DNA of 64,000 bases from Alteribacillus sp. YIM 98480 (GCF_009765375.1 NZ_VTOK01000001.1:186001-250000); one strand, 5' to 3'. Positions 48,004-57,958 are shown, counted from the first letter of the stretch. Numbers and translations: made by a program. The notes: a model not told the origin generated them from the sequence alone.

Positions 48004-49188
48004 TTGAATCAACCGCTGTCGGGAATAAAAATTTTAGACTTATCCCGTGTATTAGCAGGACCACTTGGATCGATGCAGTTAGCTGATCTCGGAGCAGAAG
48101 TTATTCGGATCGAAGCCCCTGAAGGAAAAGACGATATCAGGCATTGGTGGCCGTTTGTAAATGAAGAGAGCACTTATTATTTATCTGCGAATCGTAATAA
48201 AAAGTCAGTTACGATTAATTTAAAAAAAGAAGAAGGAAAAGCATTATTTAAAAAAATGACGGCTAAAGCTGATGTTATTATCGAAAATTTCAAAACCGGG
48301 ACGCTTGAGCGATTAGGATTAGATTATAATACAATGAAAAGACAAAAGGAAGACATTATCCTTTGTTCGGTAACCGGGTATGGTCAAACAGGACCATATA
48401 AAGATCTGCCAGGCTATGACCCGGTTATTCAAGCTGTGGGAGGCCTTATGGATATTACCGGCCATCCTGATTCCGAGGCAACAAGGGTAGGCACTCCGGT
48501 CGTTGATATCATGACCTCTCATTATGTGGCCATAAGTATTCTCGCAGCGTTAAGAAAACGGGATATGAGCGGAGAAGGGGAGCATATTGATTTATCTCTT
48601 TTAGATATTCAAGTAGCTTCTCTTGGAAATATTGCAAGCAGTTATTTGTTAACGGGACACATTTCTAAAAGAATGGGGAATGCCCACGGAAACATTACAC
48701 CATATGAGACATTTCAATGTGCGGATAAGCCAATTATGGTGGCGGCAGGAAATGATCGTATGTTTAATCAATTAGCTGAAATCATGGGGCGACAAGAATG
48801 GAAAGGGGATCCACGGTTTAAAACGAATGCGGACCGGATTAACAACCGAGAACAATTAAGAAAACTACTTGAAGCAGAGTTTTTAAAAAAAGACGCAGAC
48901 CAATGGGAAGAACTTTTATCAACTGCTATGATTCCGTGCGGTCCGGTTAATAACGTAGAGCAGGTTTTTAATCACCCGCAGGTGAAAGCGCGTGATATGA
49001 TACAAAAAAGCAGCCATCCCTCTCTTGGAGAAATAAAAACGGTTAGAAATCCTATTAAATTTAAAAACACAAAGGTAAAAGCAACATCCCATCCTCCTAT
49101 ACTAGGGGAGCATACCGTTGACATATTAATGGATTATGGGCTGTCTGAAAGCGAAATAAAGGAGCTAAAGGAAAATGGAGTGATTTAA
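48004..49188 (+). CDS. Class III CoA-transferase (CaiB/BaiF family)
   Basis: A 394-residue family III CoA-transferase. The N-terminal LSRVLAGPLGSMQLADLGAEVIRIE part binds CoA, and the catalytic Asp is D168 in GTPVVDIMTSH. Paired with a glutaryl-CoA dehydrogenase-like gene, it likely moves CoA from succinyl-CoA to glutarate, as human SUGCT does. The TTG start follows GGGGGGAG by seven bases. It is the second gene of the cre-controlled operon. Confidence 0.88.
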   Translation: MNQPLSGIKILDLSRVLAGPLGSMQLADLGAEVIRIEAPEGKDDIRHWWPFVNEESTYYLSANRNKKSVTINLKKEEGKALFKKMTAKADVIIENFKTGTLERLGLDYNTMKRQKEDIILCSVTGYGQTGPYKDLPGYDPVIQAVGGLMDITGHPDSEATRVGTPVVDIMTSHYVAISILAALRKRDMSGEGEHIDLSLLDIQVASLGNIASSYLLTGHISKRMGNAHGNITPYETFQCADKPIMVAAGNDRMFNQLAEIMGRQEWKGDPRFKTNADRINNREQLRKLLEAEFLKKDADQWEELLSTAMIPCGPVNNVEQVFNHPQVKARDMIQKSSHPSLGEIKTVRNPIKFKNTKVKATSHPPILGEHTVDILMDYGLSESEIKELKENGVI

Positions 49189-49271
49189 ACGTTAAAAACA
49201 GGAGGTTCTATCCATTAAACAGCAATCCATTGTACAATAAAGGAAGAAGCTGGAATGATGGGAGGACTACA

Positions 49272-49613
49272 ATGGCTAATGTTCATACTTGTTTTATAGC
49301 TGGGCATGCCAGACTTCCGCAAGGAATGGCAGCTCAAAGCATCTTCAACTCTCTTACGATAACTGCAGAAGTGGACCGCAAATATGGGGTAATAATCGAA
49401 GCATCCTGTACGCTAGCAACTGACCATGGCCGCCAGTACATTCACGAAATATTAAAAGGGATCAGCATAAAAGATGGTGTGGAAGACGCGGAAAAATTAA
49501 TCGAAACACATTATAAAGGAAAAGCAGCAAATGCATTAGTAGCTGCCCTGAAAGATTTATACCGCCAATACGAAATAGCAAAAGAAGATGAACAATCAAA
49601 TAAAACCATTTAA
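49272..49613 (+). CDS. DUF3870 domain protein
   Basis: A 113-residue protein of the DUF3870 family (TCFIAGHARLPQGMAAQSIFN start, SCTLATDHGRQYIHEILKG middle). The family is small and uncharacterised and often sits beside acyl-CoA or amino-acid catabolic genes. The ATG at 49272 follows GGGAGG; a longer frame to 49230 has no ribosome site. It is the third gene of the operon and might be a small enzyme or sensor in the same pathway. Confidence 0.8.
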   Translation: MANVHTCFIAGHARLPQGMAAQSIFNSLTITAEVDRKYGVIIEASCTLATDHGRQYIHEILKGISIKDGVEDAEKLIETHYKGKAANALVAALKDLYRQYEIAKEDEQSNKTI

Positions 49614-49617
49614 AGGA

Positions 49618-49754
49618 AGAGGGAGCTGTCTCAAACGTTAGTTTAGTATGATGGTCATCTAGCAGCTGGAGTATGGGAGATTCCTGCAGGTAATCGAGTT
49701 TATTCCAGTGCGTTTACCGACAACTGCTTTATGGGACAGCACCGTCCTCTTTTA
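49618..49754. mobile_element. MITE-like element or insertion-sequence remnant
   Basis: AGAGGGAGCTGTCTCA at the left and TGGGACAGC followed by ACCGTCCTCT at the right form an imperfect terminal inverted repeat about 137 bases apart. The interior has no coding capacity. GCTGTC-TC-CA ends of this kind occur on insertion sequences of Bacillaceae, so this is probably a non-autonomous derivative. It may also serve as terminator for the upstream operon. Confidence 0.45.
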
Positions 49755-49796
49755 ATTATTGTTTAATGGTCTATCTACCGATGAGGTATTGAACGA

Positions 49797-50916
49797 TTAT
49801 TGTAAAGCAGCTTTAAGATTAATGATTCCATTACCATAGTAAGAGGAATCACCTAATCGATCTGCTGTTGAATTTAGCTTTTGGCGTATTTCTTCATTAG
49901 ATAAGGCTGGATTATTATCAAGCATGAGTGCTGCTGAACCGGCAACGTGAGGAGCCGCCATAGACGTACCATCAAAGGCTTGATAGTTATTATCAGGTGT
50001 CGTACTTAATATATTGACTCCTGGAGCCATCACCTCCAACTCCTCTCCTACACTAGAAAACGATGCACGAGTGTCATTTTCATTTACAGCACCAACGGCC
50101 AAAACCGAATCATACTTCGCTGGATAGCTAATGGTATTTAAAAAGAGTAAAGAGCCAGAGTTTCCAGCTGCCGCAATGACAGTAATGCCAGCTTCATTTG
50201 CATTGCTGCTTGCCTCTTTGAGTGTTTGAGAACCTATCGTGCCGCCAAGACTCATATTAACAATATCTATATTATTATCAATAGACCACTCCAATCCTTG
50301 TTCAATACTGCTGAAATCTCCACTTCCATCGGAACCGAGCACTTTTACGGCATATATTTCAGCTCCATGAGACATTCCGAGCACCCCGCTGTTGTTATCC
50401 ACGGCAGCTACTGTTCCGGCAACATGGGTACCATGGCCGTTTCCATCTGTTTGTGGATCAGGCTCACTCTCAACGAAACTAGCACCTCCTGCTACTTGTA
50501 AATCTTCGTGTTTGCCGTCTATTCCACTATCAAGCACAGCAACTTTACATGCTTCCCGTGTTTCCATCACCATGCACATCAGAAGCTTTAAGTCTATTTA
50601 ATCCCCACGGTACCTCTTGTTCCAATGCTTCCATTTCTTCATTTTCTTCAATAAATTTAACATTAGGGTTATTTTCAAAGGCATTTGCAGCTTGTTTAGG
50701 AATAATTATTTCTAAAACATTCATATGTTTAAATTCATGTTCGATTTCTCCGTTCGCTTGCTTTACTTCTTGAACTTCTTTTTCTCCAATAGCTGTGTTA
50801 AAACCGATTAAGTATTCTTCTTTATCTACTTGTTCCGCTTGAACTTGTCCGGTAAAGATAAATAGTCCGATCACTAAAGCAGTACCAGGTTTTTTACCCA
50901 AATTTTCTTTTATCAT
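49797..50916 (-). pseudogene. Subtilisin-like alkaline serine protease, frameshifted
   Basis: Two overlapping frames together encode a complete secreted subtilase. The first (start 50916, AAGGAGG site) carries a signal peptide and the I9 propeptide (EYLIGFNTAIGEKEVQEV, KFIEENEEMEALEQ) up to [20 protein letters not shown]. The second carries the full catalytic triad: Asp in VAVLDSGID, His in [11 protein letters not shown], Ser in [15 protein letters not shown]. The frame breaks near 50541-50553, at the junction of a conserved NTG-x-VKVAVLD motif, and a stop follows at once. All else is intact, so this is either a very recent mutation or a sequencing error. Confidence 0.85.
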
Positions 50917-51304
50917 AAAAAATACCTCCTTGATTTAATAGATTAATTAAAATAGAGAAAGAGAAAGATAAAATTTTTAAATAATTGAATAAATTTCAGA
51001 ATTCATTTCTATATCATTATAAACGAACGTTGTATAAAACTTCTTTGTTATCGTTGAAAATCAAAATAGCACTTATGAAATTGATTCAATTAAAATGAGA
51101 GAATGCTAGAAGGAAAAAGTAAAAGGTTATCACTTTTTATATAATAAGACTTGCAAGTATGCATATCATTTGTTTTGGTAACTTTCTACATCTGCTGGCA
51201 GGTCCTGAAGAGAGAATAAATCCTATCATCTCTATGTCAGGAAATTGTTGAGTTTTATAGTATTACTATGTTCCAAGCAGGACATAGGAAAGAGGGGTTA
51301 ATAA
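50917..51304. other. Gene-free stretch, nothing recognised
   Basis: AT-rich DNA between the divergent protease pseudogene and the Cdd1-like gene. A possible -10 box (TATAAT near 51140) is present, but no clear promoter pair, repeat or small gene was seen. Confidence 0.45.
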
Positions 51305-51769
51305 ATGAAAAAAATGAACAGACCAAACCTTCCTTTGACTGCAGAAGAAAGAAAATCTTTGCGTAGAAATGGAGTAACTCTTACGATGATTCATACTTAT
51401 GAAACAGAAGACCTCCGTTTAATGCTGCGTTGTTCAAAGGAGCGGGCAGAAACATTAAGAGCGTTGGCTGTCTTTCAGCATATACCATCAATAGGATTAA
51501 AAGGAGCAGAACAGGTTGTTTATGGGTTAGGGGTGCTGTCGCTGCAAGAGTTAGCAGAGAAAAGCGGAGCAGACTGGCTGGATGAACTCGAACAAAATCT
51601 AGGTGTTTGGACAGACCCATGTGTAGAAGATCAACTGCGCTGTATGGTGCACCACGCCCGCCATCCAAACAGCAGCAGAAAATGGTTCGATTTTACAGTA
51701 AAACGAAAGGAGTATCGGGCGGAGTATGGATACCCAGTAGAACGTCCTGAAAGGGCATGGTATGAATAA
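51305..51769 (+). CDS. Helix-hairpin-helix protein, Cdd1 (pathogenicity locus) family
   Basis: A 154-residue protein whose middle (about residues 40-95: ALAVFQHIPSIGLKGAEQVVYGLGV and LQELAEKSGADWLDELE) is a helix-hairpin-helix fold, as in DNA polymerase and ligase nucleotide-contact motifs. The C-terminal RCMVHHARHPNSSRKWFDF region is typical of Cdd1 proteins. DNA binding is inferred; the role is unknown. GAGGGG precedes the ATG. Confidence 0.8.
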   Translation: MKKMNRPNLPLTAEERKSLRRNGVTLTMIHTYETEDLRLMLRCSKERAETLRALAVFQHIPSIGLKGAEQVVYGLGVLSLQELAEKSGADWLDELEQNLGVWTDPCVEDQLRCMVHHARHPNSSRKWFDFTVKRKEYRAEYGYPVERPERAWYE

Positions 51770-51770
51770 A

Positions 51771-51816
51771 AAAACCTGCTGAGATGAACAGAGCATTCAT
51801 TCCGCAGGTTTAGGTT
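51771..51816. terminator. Terminator between convergent genes
   Basis: AACCTGC (51773-51779) and GCAGGTT (51804-51810) form the stem. On the minus strand it is followed by seven T residues and so best serves the MetE-C-like gene. Confidence 0.65.
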
Positions 51817-51833
51817 TTACAAATGAAGAAAAA

Positions 51834-52937
51834 CTACTTCCAGACGTCTGAGGCAATATCTGTTACATGTCGAAGTTTTGTCCATTGCTCTTCCTCTGTC
51901 AGCAAATTTCCTTCTTCTGTGGAAGCAAATCCGCATTGAGGGCTTAAGTTAAGCTGATCTAAAGCTACATATTTAGAAGCTTCTTCAATGCGGCGCTTTA
52001 CTTCCTCCGCCGATTCAAGTTCTCCGGACTTAGAAGTAATCAAGCCTAGTACGATCTGCAAATCTTTTCGCTTAACAAAGCGAAGCGGTTCAAAACCTCC
52101 AGCACGGTCACTATCATATTCAAGGAAAAATCCATCGATATTCAATCCGTCAAACAAAATGTCAGCAACTGGCTCATAACCGCCAGAAGAAATCCACGTA
52201 GAACGGAAATTGCCCCGGCAAATATGCATCGTAATTTTCATATCAGCGGGCCTGTCAGCAATCGCTTCGTTGATCGTCTTTTTATACCAGGATTTTAACT
52301 CTTCTGGATTACGACCGCGTTCTTTAATTTTTTCTAGTTGTTCATCAGAACAAAAGTAAGCCCAAGATGTGTCATCAAGCTGCAAGTAACGGCAGCCGGC
52401 CTCATAAAAAGCTTGAATAGCTTGTTTGTATGTAAAAGCTAAGTCTTGAAAGAATGCTTCGTCACTATCATAAACGTTTGTATCTATGTCGCTTCGAAAG
52501 TGCAGCATACTTGGGCTTGGTATCGTCATTTTTGCTGTATGATCACCAGCTGCTTTCTTTAAAAAAGTAAAATCATCTACCATTGGATGATTGGAAAAAC
52601 CAAGTTTCCCGGTTACTTTAATAGCACGTGATTTAGTTTGAGTATTTTTAAATTGAATGCCGCTGTCAGCGTTATATCCTTCGACGCCATCAAGGTTTTC
52701 AAGAAAATCAAAATGCCACCACCCTCTCCGGAATTCTCCATCCGTGACAGCTTGAAGACCAGCTTCTTTTTGCTTTTCCACGATACGAATGATCTCTTCG
52801 TTTTCTACATCCCGCAGCTGTTTTGCAGTAATCTCTTCTTTGTCGTACTGGGTACGTGCTTCTTTGATACGTTCAGAACGCAATAAACTGCCAACATGGT
52901 CCGCTCGGTATGGTGGTTGATTAGAATGGTCTGTCAT
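51834..52937 (-). CDS. Cobalamin-independent methionine synthase C-domain protein (YxjG/YxjH-like)
   Basis: A 367-residue TIM-barrel protein equivalent to the catalytic half of MetE. The ADHVGSLLR start, TDGEFRRGWWHFDF, the zinc-ligand region HICRGNFRS with its Cys, and LSPQCGFASTEEGN with the second Cys are typical. YxjG/YxjH paralogs transfer methyl groups to homocysteine or metabolise related thiols. The start at 52937 has AAGGA eight bases upstream. No SAM riboswitch was found in front of it, unlike the B. subtilis relatives. Confidence 0.9.
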   Translation of the reverse strand: MTDHSNQPPYRADHVGSLLRSERIKEARTQYDKEEITAKQLRDVENEEIIRIVEKQKEAGLQAVTDGEFRRGWWHFDFLENLDGVEGYNADSGIQFKNTQTKSRAIKVTGKLGFSNHPMVDDFTFLKKAAGDHTAKMTIPSPSMLHFRSDIDTNVYDSDEAFFQDLAFTYKQAIQAFYEAGCRYLQLDDTSWAYFCSDEQLEKIKERGRNPEELKSWYKKTINEAIADRPADMKITMHICRGNFRSTWISSGGYEPVADILFDGLNIDGFFLEYDSDRAGGFEPLRFVKRKDLQIVLGLITSKSGELESAEEVKRRIEEASKYVALDQLNLSPQCGFASTEEGNLLTEEEQWTKLRHVTDIASDVWK

Positions 52938-52991
52938 CACTACATTCCTTCCTTCTTTATTAAATATGTAGAAAAGAGTAACAAACTTTAT

Positions 52992-53021
52992 TTGACATGT
53001 AAATCGAATGATTTGTACATA
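52992..53021 (+). promoter_or_regulatory. Candidate promoter of the chemoreceptor gene at 53165
   Basis: TTGACA (52992-52997) is followed after 18 bases by TACATA (53016-53021), about 145 bases before the ATG. No sigma-D-like box was found. Confidence 0.35.
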
Positions 53022-53164
53022 GAAAAGATAATGTAATGACTTTTTACCTAAAAATGTGTTACATAATCTAACATTAATGTAGAGTTTTTGATTCTTAAGT
53101 GTTAATTTTATTTTAGTTGTTTCAACTATAGACTCTCATCTTTGCACGAAAGGCATGGTTCAAT

Positions 53165-54853
53165 ATGACTATTCAAAAGAAACTGCTGATCGGGTTTGGT
53201 TTTGTTCTAATTATTGCTATGATTGCTTTTATTAGTGTTTATTATTCGTTAATAAAAGTCGGAGATTCTTATAATGAATTAGCAGATGAAGAAATGGAAA
53301 AATTAACATTGGCTCAAGAGATTCAATATGAAGACTTAGCTTTATCAAGTGCCGTAAAAGGATTAATTATTGCACCAGGTAATGAAAAAGACAGTCAAAG
53401 CTATGAGGAAAATGCCGTACAAATTGAAGAAAATATTGAAGAAGTATTAACTCTTATTTCTGATGAAAGATCAATGGAACTGTTAGAAGAAGTCAATAGC
53501 CATAATACTCAATTAATTGAACTAGAAGACCAAATGATGGCTTTAGCGCAATCAAATAGAGAGACTACGTTAGATATTTATAATGGAGAATATTCAGATC
53601 TGCGCACTATTTTTAATGATAATTTAGAAGAATTTAAGCAAATTCAACAAGAAGCGATGGACAGCAAAGTAGCTGCAGACGAAAGAATGATCCAATCGAG
53701 TGCTGTTTATGGAATTATAGCAATCATTGTTATGCTAGGAGCAGGGGTTATTTTATCAATAATGATAGCAAGAAAAACGACAAAACCATTAAAAATGGTT
53801 GTAGAAAAACTTGAGGAATTATCACGAAATGAAGGAGATTTGACAGCCAGGCTTAACATAAAAAGTAAGGATGAGGTTGGACAGCTAGCCAGTGCTTTTA
53901 ATGGTATGGTAGGAAACATTCAAAAGCTGATTCAGCAAGTAAAACATAATACAGAAGAAGTAGCGTCTTCTACAGAAGAGCTCGCAGCAAGCAGTCAGCA
54001 AAGCCAAGAGGCAACGAATCATATCACAACATCCATTCAGGAAGTAGCCAGCGGTGCGGAAACACAATCGAGTGTTTCCGAAGAAAACACTTCTATTGTT
54101 AAAGATATATCTCAAGGCGTCAGTAACATTGATTCACTTACATCTTCGGTTCTCGATTCTTCTTTAACGATGACAGAAGAGGCAAAAGAAGGGCAGCAGA
54201 TCGTTCAAAGGTCCATCCATCAAATGAATAAAGTAGAAAAAACAATGGGAAATGCAAGTGAAAAAGTAGGAGAATTAAATAATCTTTCTGGTGAAATCGG
54301 ACAAATTTCCAATTTGATTACAGATATTGCAGAGCAAACTAACTTACTTGCATTAAATGCGGCGATTGAAGCAGCCAGGGCTGGTGAGAGTGGAAAAGGC
54401 TTCGCCGTGGTTGCTGAAGAAGTCAGGAAACTAGCAGACGAATCGAAGACTTCCGCTTCTAAAATTGATGAGTTGATTAAGGAAGTTCAAACATCGACTT
54501 TTGAGGCCGTGCAATCAATGAATGAAGGAACTTCTGAGATGCAGGTTGGCATAAATGATGTGCAAGCAGCAGGAAGTGTTTTTGAAGGCATCATTTCAGC
54601 TGTGGAGAATACAACAGAACAAATTAAAAGTGTTTCCTCTGCTTCCAATAAGCTTTCAACGGGTACAGCCAACATTCAATCATCTATCAACCATTTAGCT
54701 GAAGTCTCAAAGGCCTCTACAGATCATTCTCAACAAGTAGCAGGAGCAGCTGAAGAACAGCTGGCTTCCGCAGAAGAAACACAATCTGCCATTGAAAATT
54801 TATCAAATATGGCGGCTGAATTGCAGAACCATGTCGGCCGCTTTAAAGTATAA
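53165..54853 (+). CDS. Transmembrane methyl-accepting chemotaxis protein
   Basis: A 562-residue chemoreceptor: N-terminal helix (about residues 8-28), an extracellular four-helix-bundle sensor (about 30-180), a second helix (about 182-204), a HAMP domain ending near [19 protein letters not shown], and the signalling hairpin [20 protein letters not shown] with [18 protein letters not shown]. All are canonical. The ligand is not predictable. AAAGG lies about nine bases before the ATG. It is monocistronic with a terminator shared with the convergent gene. Confidence 0.95.
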   Translation: MTIQKKLLIGFGFVLIIAMIAFISVYYSLIKVGDSYNELADEEMEKLTLAQEIQYEDLALSSAVKGLIIAPGNEKDSQSYEENAVQIEENIEEVLTLISDERSMELLEEVNSHNTQLIELEDQMMALAQSNRETTLDIYNGEYSDLRTIFNDNLEEFKQIQQEAMDSKVAADERMIQSSAVYGIIAIIVMLGAGVILSIMIARKTTKPLKMVVEKLEELSRNEGDLTARLNIKSKDEVGQLASAFNGMVGNIQKLIQQVKHNTEEVASSTEELAASSQQSQEATNHITTSIQEVASGAETQSSVSEENTSIVKDISQGVSNIDSLTSSVLDSSLTMTEEAKEGQQIVQRSIHQMNKVEKTMGNASEKVGELNNLSGEIGQISNLITDIAEQTNLLALNAAIEAARAGESGKGFAVVAEEVRKLADESKTSASKIDELIKEVQTSTFEAVQSMNEGTSEMQVGINDVQAAGSVFEGIISAVENTTEQIKSVSSASNKLSTGTANIQSSINHLAEVSKASTDHSQQVAGAAEEQLASAEETQSAIENLSNMAAELQNHVGRFKV

Positions 54854-54861
54854 CCAATTAT

Positions 54862-54901
54862 AAAAATAGCAGGTTGCCCATAAAGGAACCTGCTATTTTT
54901 T
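54862..54901. terminator. Bidirectional terminator
   Basis: AAAAATAGCAGGTT and AACCTGCTATTTTTT form a near-perfect stem with A and T runs on both sides, between the convergent chemoreceptor and DJ-1/PfpI genes. Confidence 0.88.
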
Positions 54902-54908
54902 CTAATAT

Positions 54909-55562
54909 TTAATTTAACGCATTCACCACTTTTTCTGCAGTACTTCTGCTTGATTGTGGGTTTTGACCAGTAACAAGGTTCCCATCCGCAACGGAAAAAT
55001 CGGACCATTTGTCGCCGCGCTCAAAATTTGCTCCTTTTTCGCGCAGCTCGGTTTCAAGCATAAATGGCATATGCGTATCTAGCTGCATTTCCTTTTCTTC
55101 TTCATCTGTAAAGGCAGATACTCTCTTTCCTTTCACAAGCGGTGTGCCGTCAGCATATGCTGCGTTGACAAGCCCCGCCGGCCCATGACAAACAGCACTA
55201 ATGACTTTATTATTTTCTGCAAAGTGCTGCAATACGGTTTGCAGTGTTTGGTTATCTGGAAAATCGAACATCGTTCCATGTCCGCCAGGGAGGAAAATGG
55301 CATCAAAATCTTCTGTGTCATTTTCGCTCAACACGGCTGTATTTTTTAGTTCTTCTTCTGCTGTTTTCCATTCAGGGCGCTCTTCAATGCTGTTTGGGTC
55401 AAGCGGAACTTCTCCGCCTTCAATGCTTGTGACCTTTACGTCATAGCCATTGTCTTTAAAAACATTGTACGGAACAGCAAACTCCTCAAGCCAAAGCCCC
55501 GTTTTGTGGTCATCTGTAATTGTTGTATGATTGGTTACAACCATGAGAATGTGTTTTGACAA
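54909..55562 (-). CDS. DJ-1/PfpI-family protein (Hsp31-like class I glutamine amidotransferase fold)
   Basis: A 217-residue protein with the nucleophile Cys in VISAVCHGPAGL and the upstream Glu-containing WLEEFAVPYNVFKDNGYDV segment; FLPGGHGTMFDF is the family oxyanion region. Relatives are glyoxalase III or protein deglycases acting in carbonyl stress. The TTG start has GGGAGG eight bases upstream. It is monocistronic. Confidence 0.9.
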   Translation of the reverse strand: MSKHILMVVTNHTTITDDHKTGLWLEEFAVPYNVFKDNGYDVKVTSIEGGEVPLDPNSIEERPEWKTAEEELKNTAVLSENDTEDFDAIFLPGGHGTMFDFPDNQTLQTVLQHFAENNKVISAVCHGPAGLVNAAYADGTPLVKGKRVSAFTDEEEKEMQLDTHMPFMLETELREKGANFERGDKWSDFSVADGNLVTGQNPQSSRSTAEKVVNALN

Positions 55563-55770
55563 AATAAAAACCTCCCTTTATTAATACAATCTTATTGTAA
55601 ATTCTAGAAAATAAATTGTACATTATATTGCTTAGAAGAATAGGTGAAAATACATTGATATTTTCCACGTAATAGTATCAAACATCTGATTAATCTTTAT
55701 TCTTTAAAAAGAGAAAGTTAATTTACGGGTTAAAAATTTGTACAAAAAAGGATGAATTTTTAGAATATTA

Positions 55771-55799
55771 TTGACAATATATGATATATCATATATTTT
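55771..55799 (+). promoter_or_regulatory. Promoter with perfect 22-bp palindrome
   Basis: TTGACA at 55771-55776 is followed by a perfect palindrome at 55776-55797, centred on GATATATC (ATATATGAT on one side). It fills the spacer and reaches the -10 region (TATTTT, 55794-55799). This is the probable autoregulatory operator of the GntR-family gene that starts 30 bases downstream. Confidence 0.7.
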
Positions 55800-55828
55800 A
55801 TAGTTAAGTTAAAAAAAGGAGCAATTAA

Positions 55829-56491
55829 ATGACAGTAACTAAAAACATTTACACTACCAAGTCAGATTATGTACATCAATTTTTGAAACGTAAAATATTG
55901 GACGGTGAACTATCCATGGGTGAGGATATAAACATTAGCAAGGTTTCTAAAGAATTAAATGTTTCTATTATCCCTGTGCGAGAAGGTTTAAAAAGACTAG
56001 AAACGGAAGGTTTAGTTGAAGTAATTCCTCATAAAGGAGCACGTGTCAAAACTTTTAATTCAGAGAAAATCAGAGAAATATTTGATATTCGGGCAGTGTT
56101 AGAAGGGCTTGCAGCAAAAACCGCTATTTCTAATATGGATGCCGACAAAATTAAACAGTTAAAATCAATGACTGATAAAATGAAAGCGTATGCAATAGAA
56201 GGTAATGATAAGGAATTTGGTCAAGCGAACAAAGATTTTCACCGATACATTTATAAAAACTCCGTCTATCCAAGACTATATGATATGATTTTTAACCTTT
56301 GGGAAGGAAGTTGGACCCAGGCAGTTTTTGCATTTAGTCCTGAAAGAATGCTTGCATCAGTAGAAGAGCATTATGAAATTATTAAAGCAATGGAAGAAAA
56401 AGATGAAGAAAAAACAGAACATTTAGTTAAATTGCATAAGTTGAATACGGCTGAACTGTTTGTAGAGGTCTCGAAAAAAGAGGAAGGATAA
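55829..56491 (+). CDS. GntR-family regulator with FCD domain
   Basis: A 220-residue FadR/VanR-type regulator with winged helix NISKVSKELNVSIIPVREGLKRLE near residues 33-56 (given in part) and an FCD helical domain (IREIFDIRAVLEGLAA, FGQANKDFHRYIYKNS, VEEHYEIIKAM). AAAAGGAG precedes the ATG. It is the first gene of a run of same-strand catabolic genes and probably controls them, perhaps as a repressor released by an organic acid intermediate. Confidence 0.9.
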   Translation: MTVTKNIYTTKSDYVHQFLKRKILDGELSMGEDINISKVSKELNVSIIPVREGLKRLETEGLVEVIPHKGARVKTFNSEKIREIFDIRAVLEGLAAKTAISNMDADKIKQLKSMTDKMKAYAIEGNDKEFGQANKDFHRYIYKNSVYPRLYDMIFNLWEGSWTQAVFAFSPERMLASVEEHYEIIKAMEEKDEEKTEHLVKLHKLNTAELFVEVSKKEEG

Positions 56492-56555
56492 ATGTTATAT
56501 TGTCAACTTTTGTTGAAGCCATTGGAAGTTTTTAATAGAAGGAGGGTTAAACTTC

Positions 56556-57410
56556 GTGTCGGAATTTTTATATCATGTACCTAATAATTTAGACGATCTC
56601 TTTTCAACGATAAAAAAACATGGATCCTCAGCAGCATTACTTGCTGGTGGAACAGATCTACTTATCCATTTAAAAGTAGGAAAGATTGCTCCACAACATG
56701 TCATTGACATAAAACATGTTAAAGAATTGTATGAAAAAATAACTTTTTGTTCCAACGGAATGACAATTGGAGCGCTTACAACACTTATTAATATAACCAA
56801 ACATCCTGATGTACAGAAATTATATCCAGCTTTGTCAGAGTCAGCTCGAAAGGTGGGGTCAAAGCAAATTCGCAACAGAGGTACACTAGTTGGTAATATT
56901 TGCAATGCTTCCCCAGCAGCTGATACTGCTCCGGCACTACTTATATACAATGCAGAAGTAACCATTGTTGGGATGAACAGTCGCCGGACTATACCGTTTG
57001 AATCTTTTATTAAAGGACCGGGTAAAACGGACTTAAAAGAGGGAGAAATAGTCGAAAGTTTGTTTTTTCCCTTCCCGCCTGCTAACTCAACATCAAATTT
57101 TGTGAAATTGGCGCGCAGAGAAGGGGCCGACTTAACTATTGTGGGAACAGCAACGTTAGCTGCATCTAATTATGAAACGCGAATTGCACTCTGTGCCGTT
57201 GCTCCTATTCCTTTTAGAGCCTGCTCGGCAGAATACGTATTGAATCAAGGGGGGTATAATCAACAAAATATAGATAAAGCACTTGAGAAAGTTGTACATA
57301 ATGCAAATCCAATATCGGATTTACGTGCAACCAAGGAATATCGTCTTGCAATGGTTGAAGTAATAACTCGAAAGTCTTTAGAAAATTCACTCAAAATCCT
57401 TACAAACTGA
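56556..57410 (+). CDS. Molybdenum hydroxylase FAD-binding (medium) subunit
   Basis: A 284-residue CoxM/XdhB-type flavoprotein. AALLAGGTDLLIHLKVG and VGSKQIRNRGTLVGNICNASPAADTAP (given in part) are the two FAD-binding loops. It passes electrons from the [2Fe-2S] subunit to an acceptor. GAAGGAGGG lies about 11 bases before the GTG start. It is followed by the iron-sulfur and molybdopterin subunit genes in the order typical of the family. Confidence 0.93.
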   Translation: MSEFLYHVPNNLDDLFSTIKKHGSSAALLAGGTDLLIHLKVGKIAPQHVIDIKHVKELYEKITFCSNGMTIGALTTLINITKHPDVQKLYPALSESARKVGSKQIRNRGTLVGNICNASPAADTAPALLIYNAEVTIVGMNSRRTIPFESFIKGPGKTDLKEGEIVESLFFPFPPANSTSNFVKLARREGADLTIVGTATLAASNYETRIALCAVAPIPFRACSAEYVLNQGGYNQQNIDKALEKVVHNANPISDLRATKEYRLAMVEVITRKSLENSLKILTN

Positions 57411-57463
57411 TATACAATTCTATTATTTATGAATATGAAACAGAAATGAGGTGAGAACCAAGA

Positions 57464-57958
57464 ATGGAGAATGAATCTTTTGAACTTGAATTTATTTTAA
57501 ACGGTGAAAGCAAAAATATAAGAGTGAAACATTACTGGACCTTAGCTGAAGTTCTTCGGAGTCAGGAAGGATTAACTGGAACCAAACTTTGTTGTGAGGA
57601 GGGTGAATGTGGAGCTTGCACGGTAATTGTAGATGGAAAATCAGTAACATCGTGTATTGTGTTAGCCCCTGAAGTCCAAGGAAGCAATATTGTTACAATT
57701 GAAGGTCTGTCACAAGATGGAGAGATTGACCCGGTACAAGAAGCATTTATAGAAGAAGGTGCTGTACAATGTGGATACTGTATTCCGGGAATGGTTATGT
57801 CTGCCAAAAATTTACTTGATGAAAACGACTCCCCTGATGAAGAAGAAATAAAAGAAGCACTCGGTGGAAATATTTGCCGATGTGCCGGGTATTACAGAAT
57901 TATTTGTGCTGTTCAATCAGCAGCACAGAAATATAAAGAAAAAGTGAAAGTATTATAG
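57464..57958 (+). CDS. Molybdenum hydroxylase [2Fe-2S] (small) subunit
   Basis: A 164-residue CoxS/XdhC-type protein. The plant-type cluster is bound by Cys44, Cys49, Cys52 and Cys64 (CEEGECGAC); the second cluster by Cys103, Cys106, Cys138 and Cys140 (QCGYC and NICRCAG). All eight ligands are present. GAGGTGAG precedes the ATG. It connects the molybdenum centre to the flavin subunit. Confidence 0.96.
   Translation: MENESFELEFILNGESKNIRVKHYWTLAEVLRSQEGLTGTKLCCEEGECGACTVIVDGKSVTSCIVLAPEVQGSNIVTIEGLSQDGEIDPVQEAFIEEGAVQCGYCIPGMVMSAKNLLDENDSPDEEEIKEALGGNICRCAGYYRIICAVQSAAQKYKEKVKVL

Noticed and set aside
52941-53164. SAM riboswitch in front of the MetE-C-like gene
   Set aside because: B. subtilis yxjG/yxjH have one, but none of the S-box core sequences is present here.
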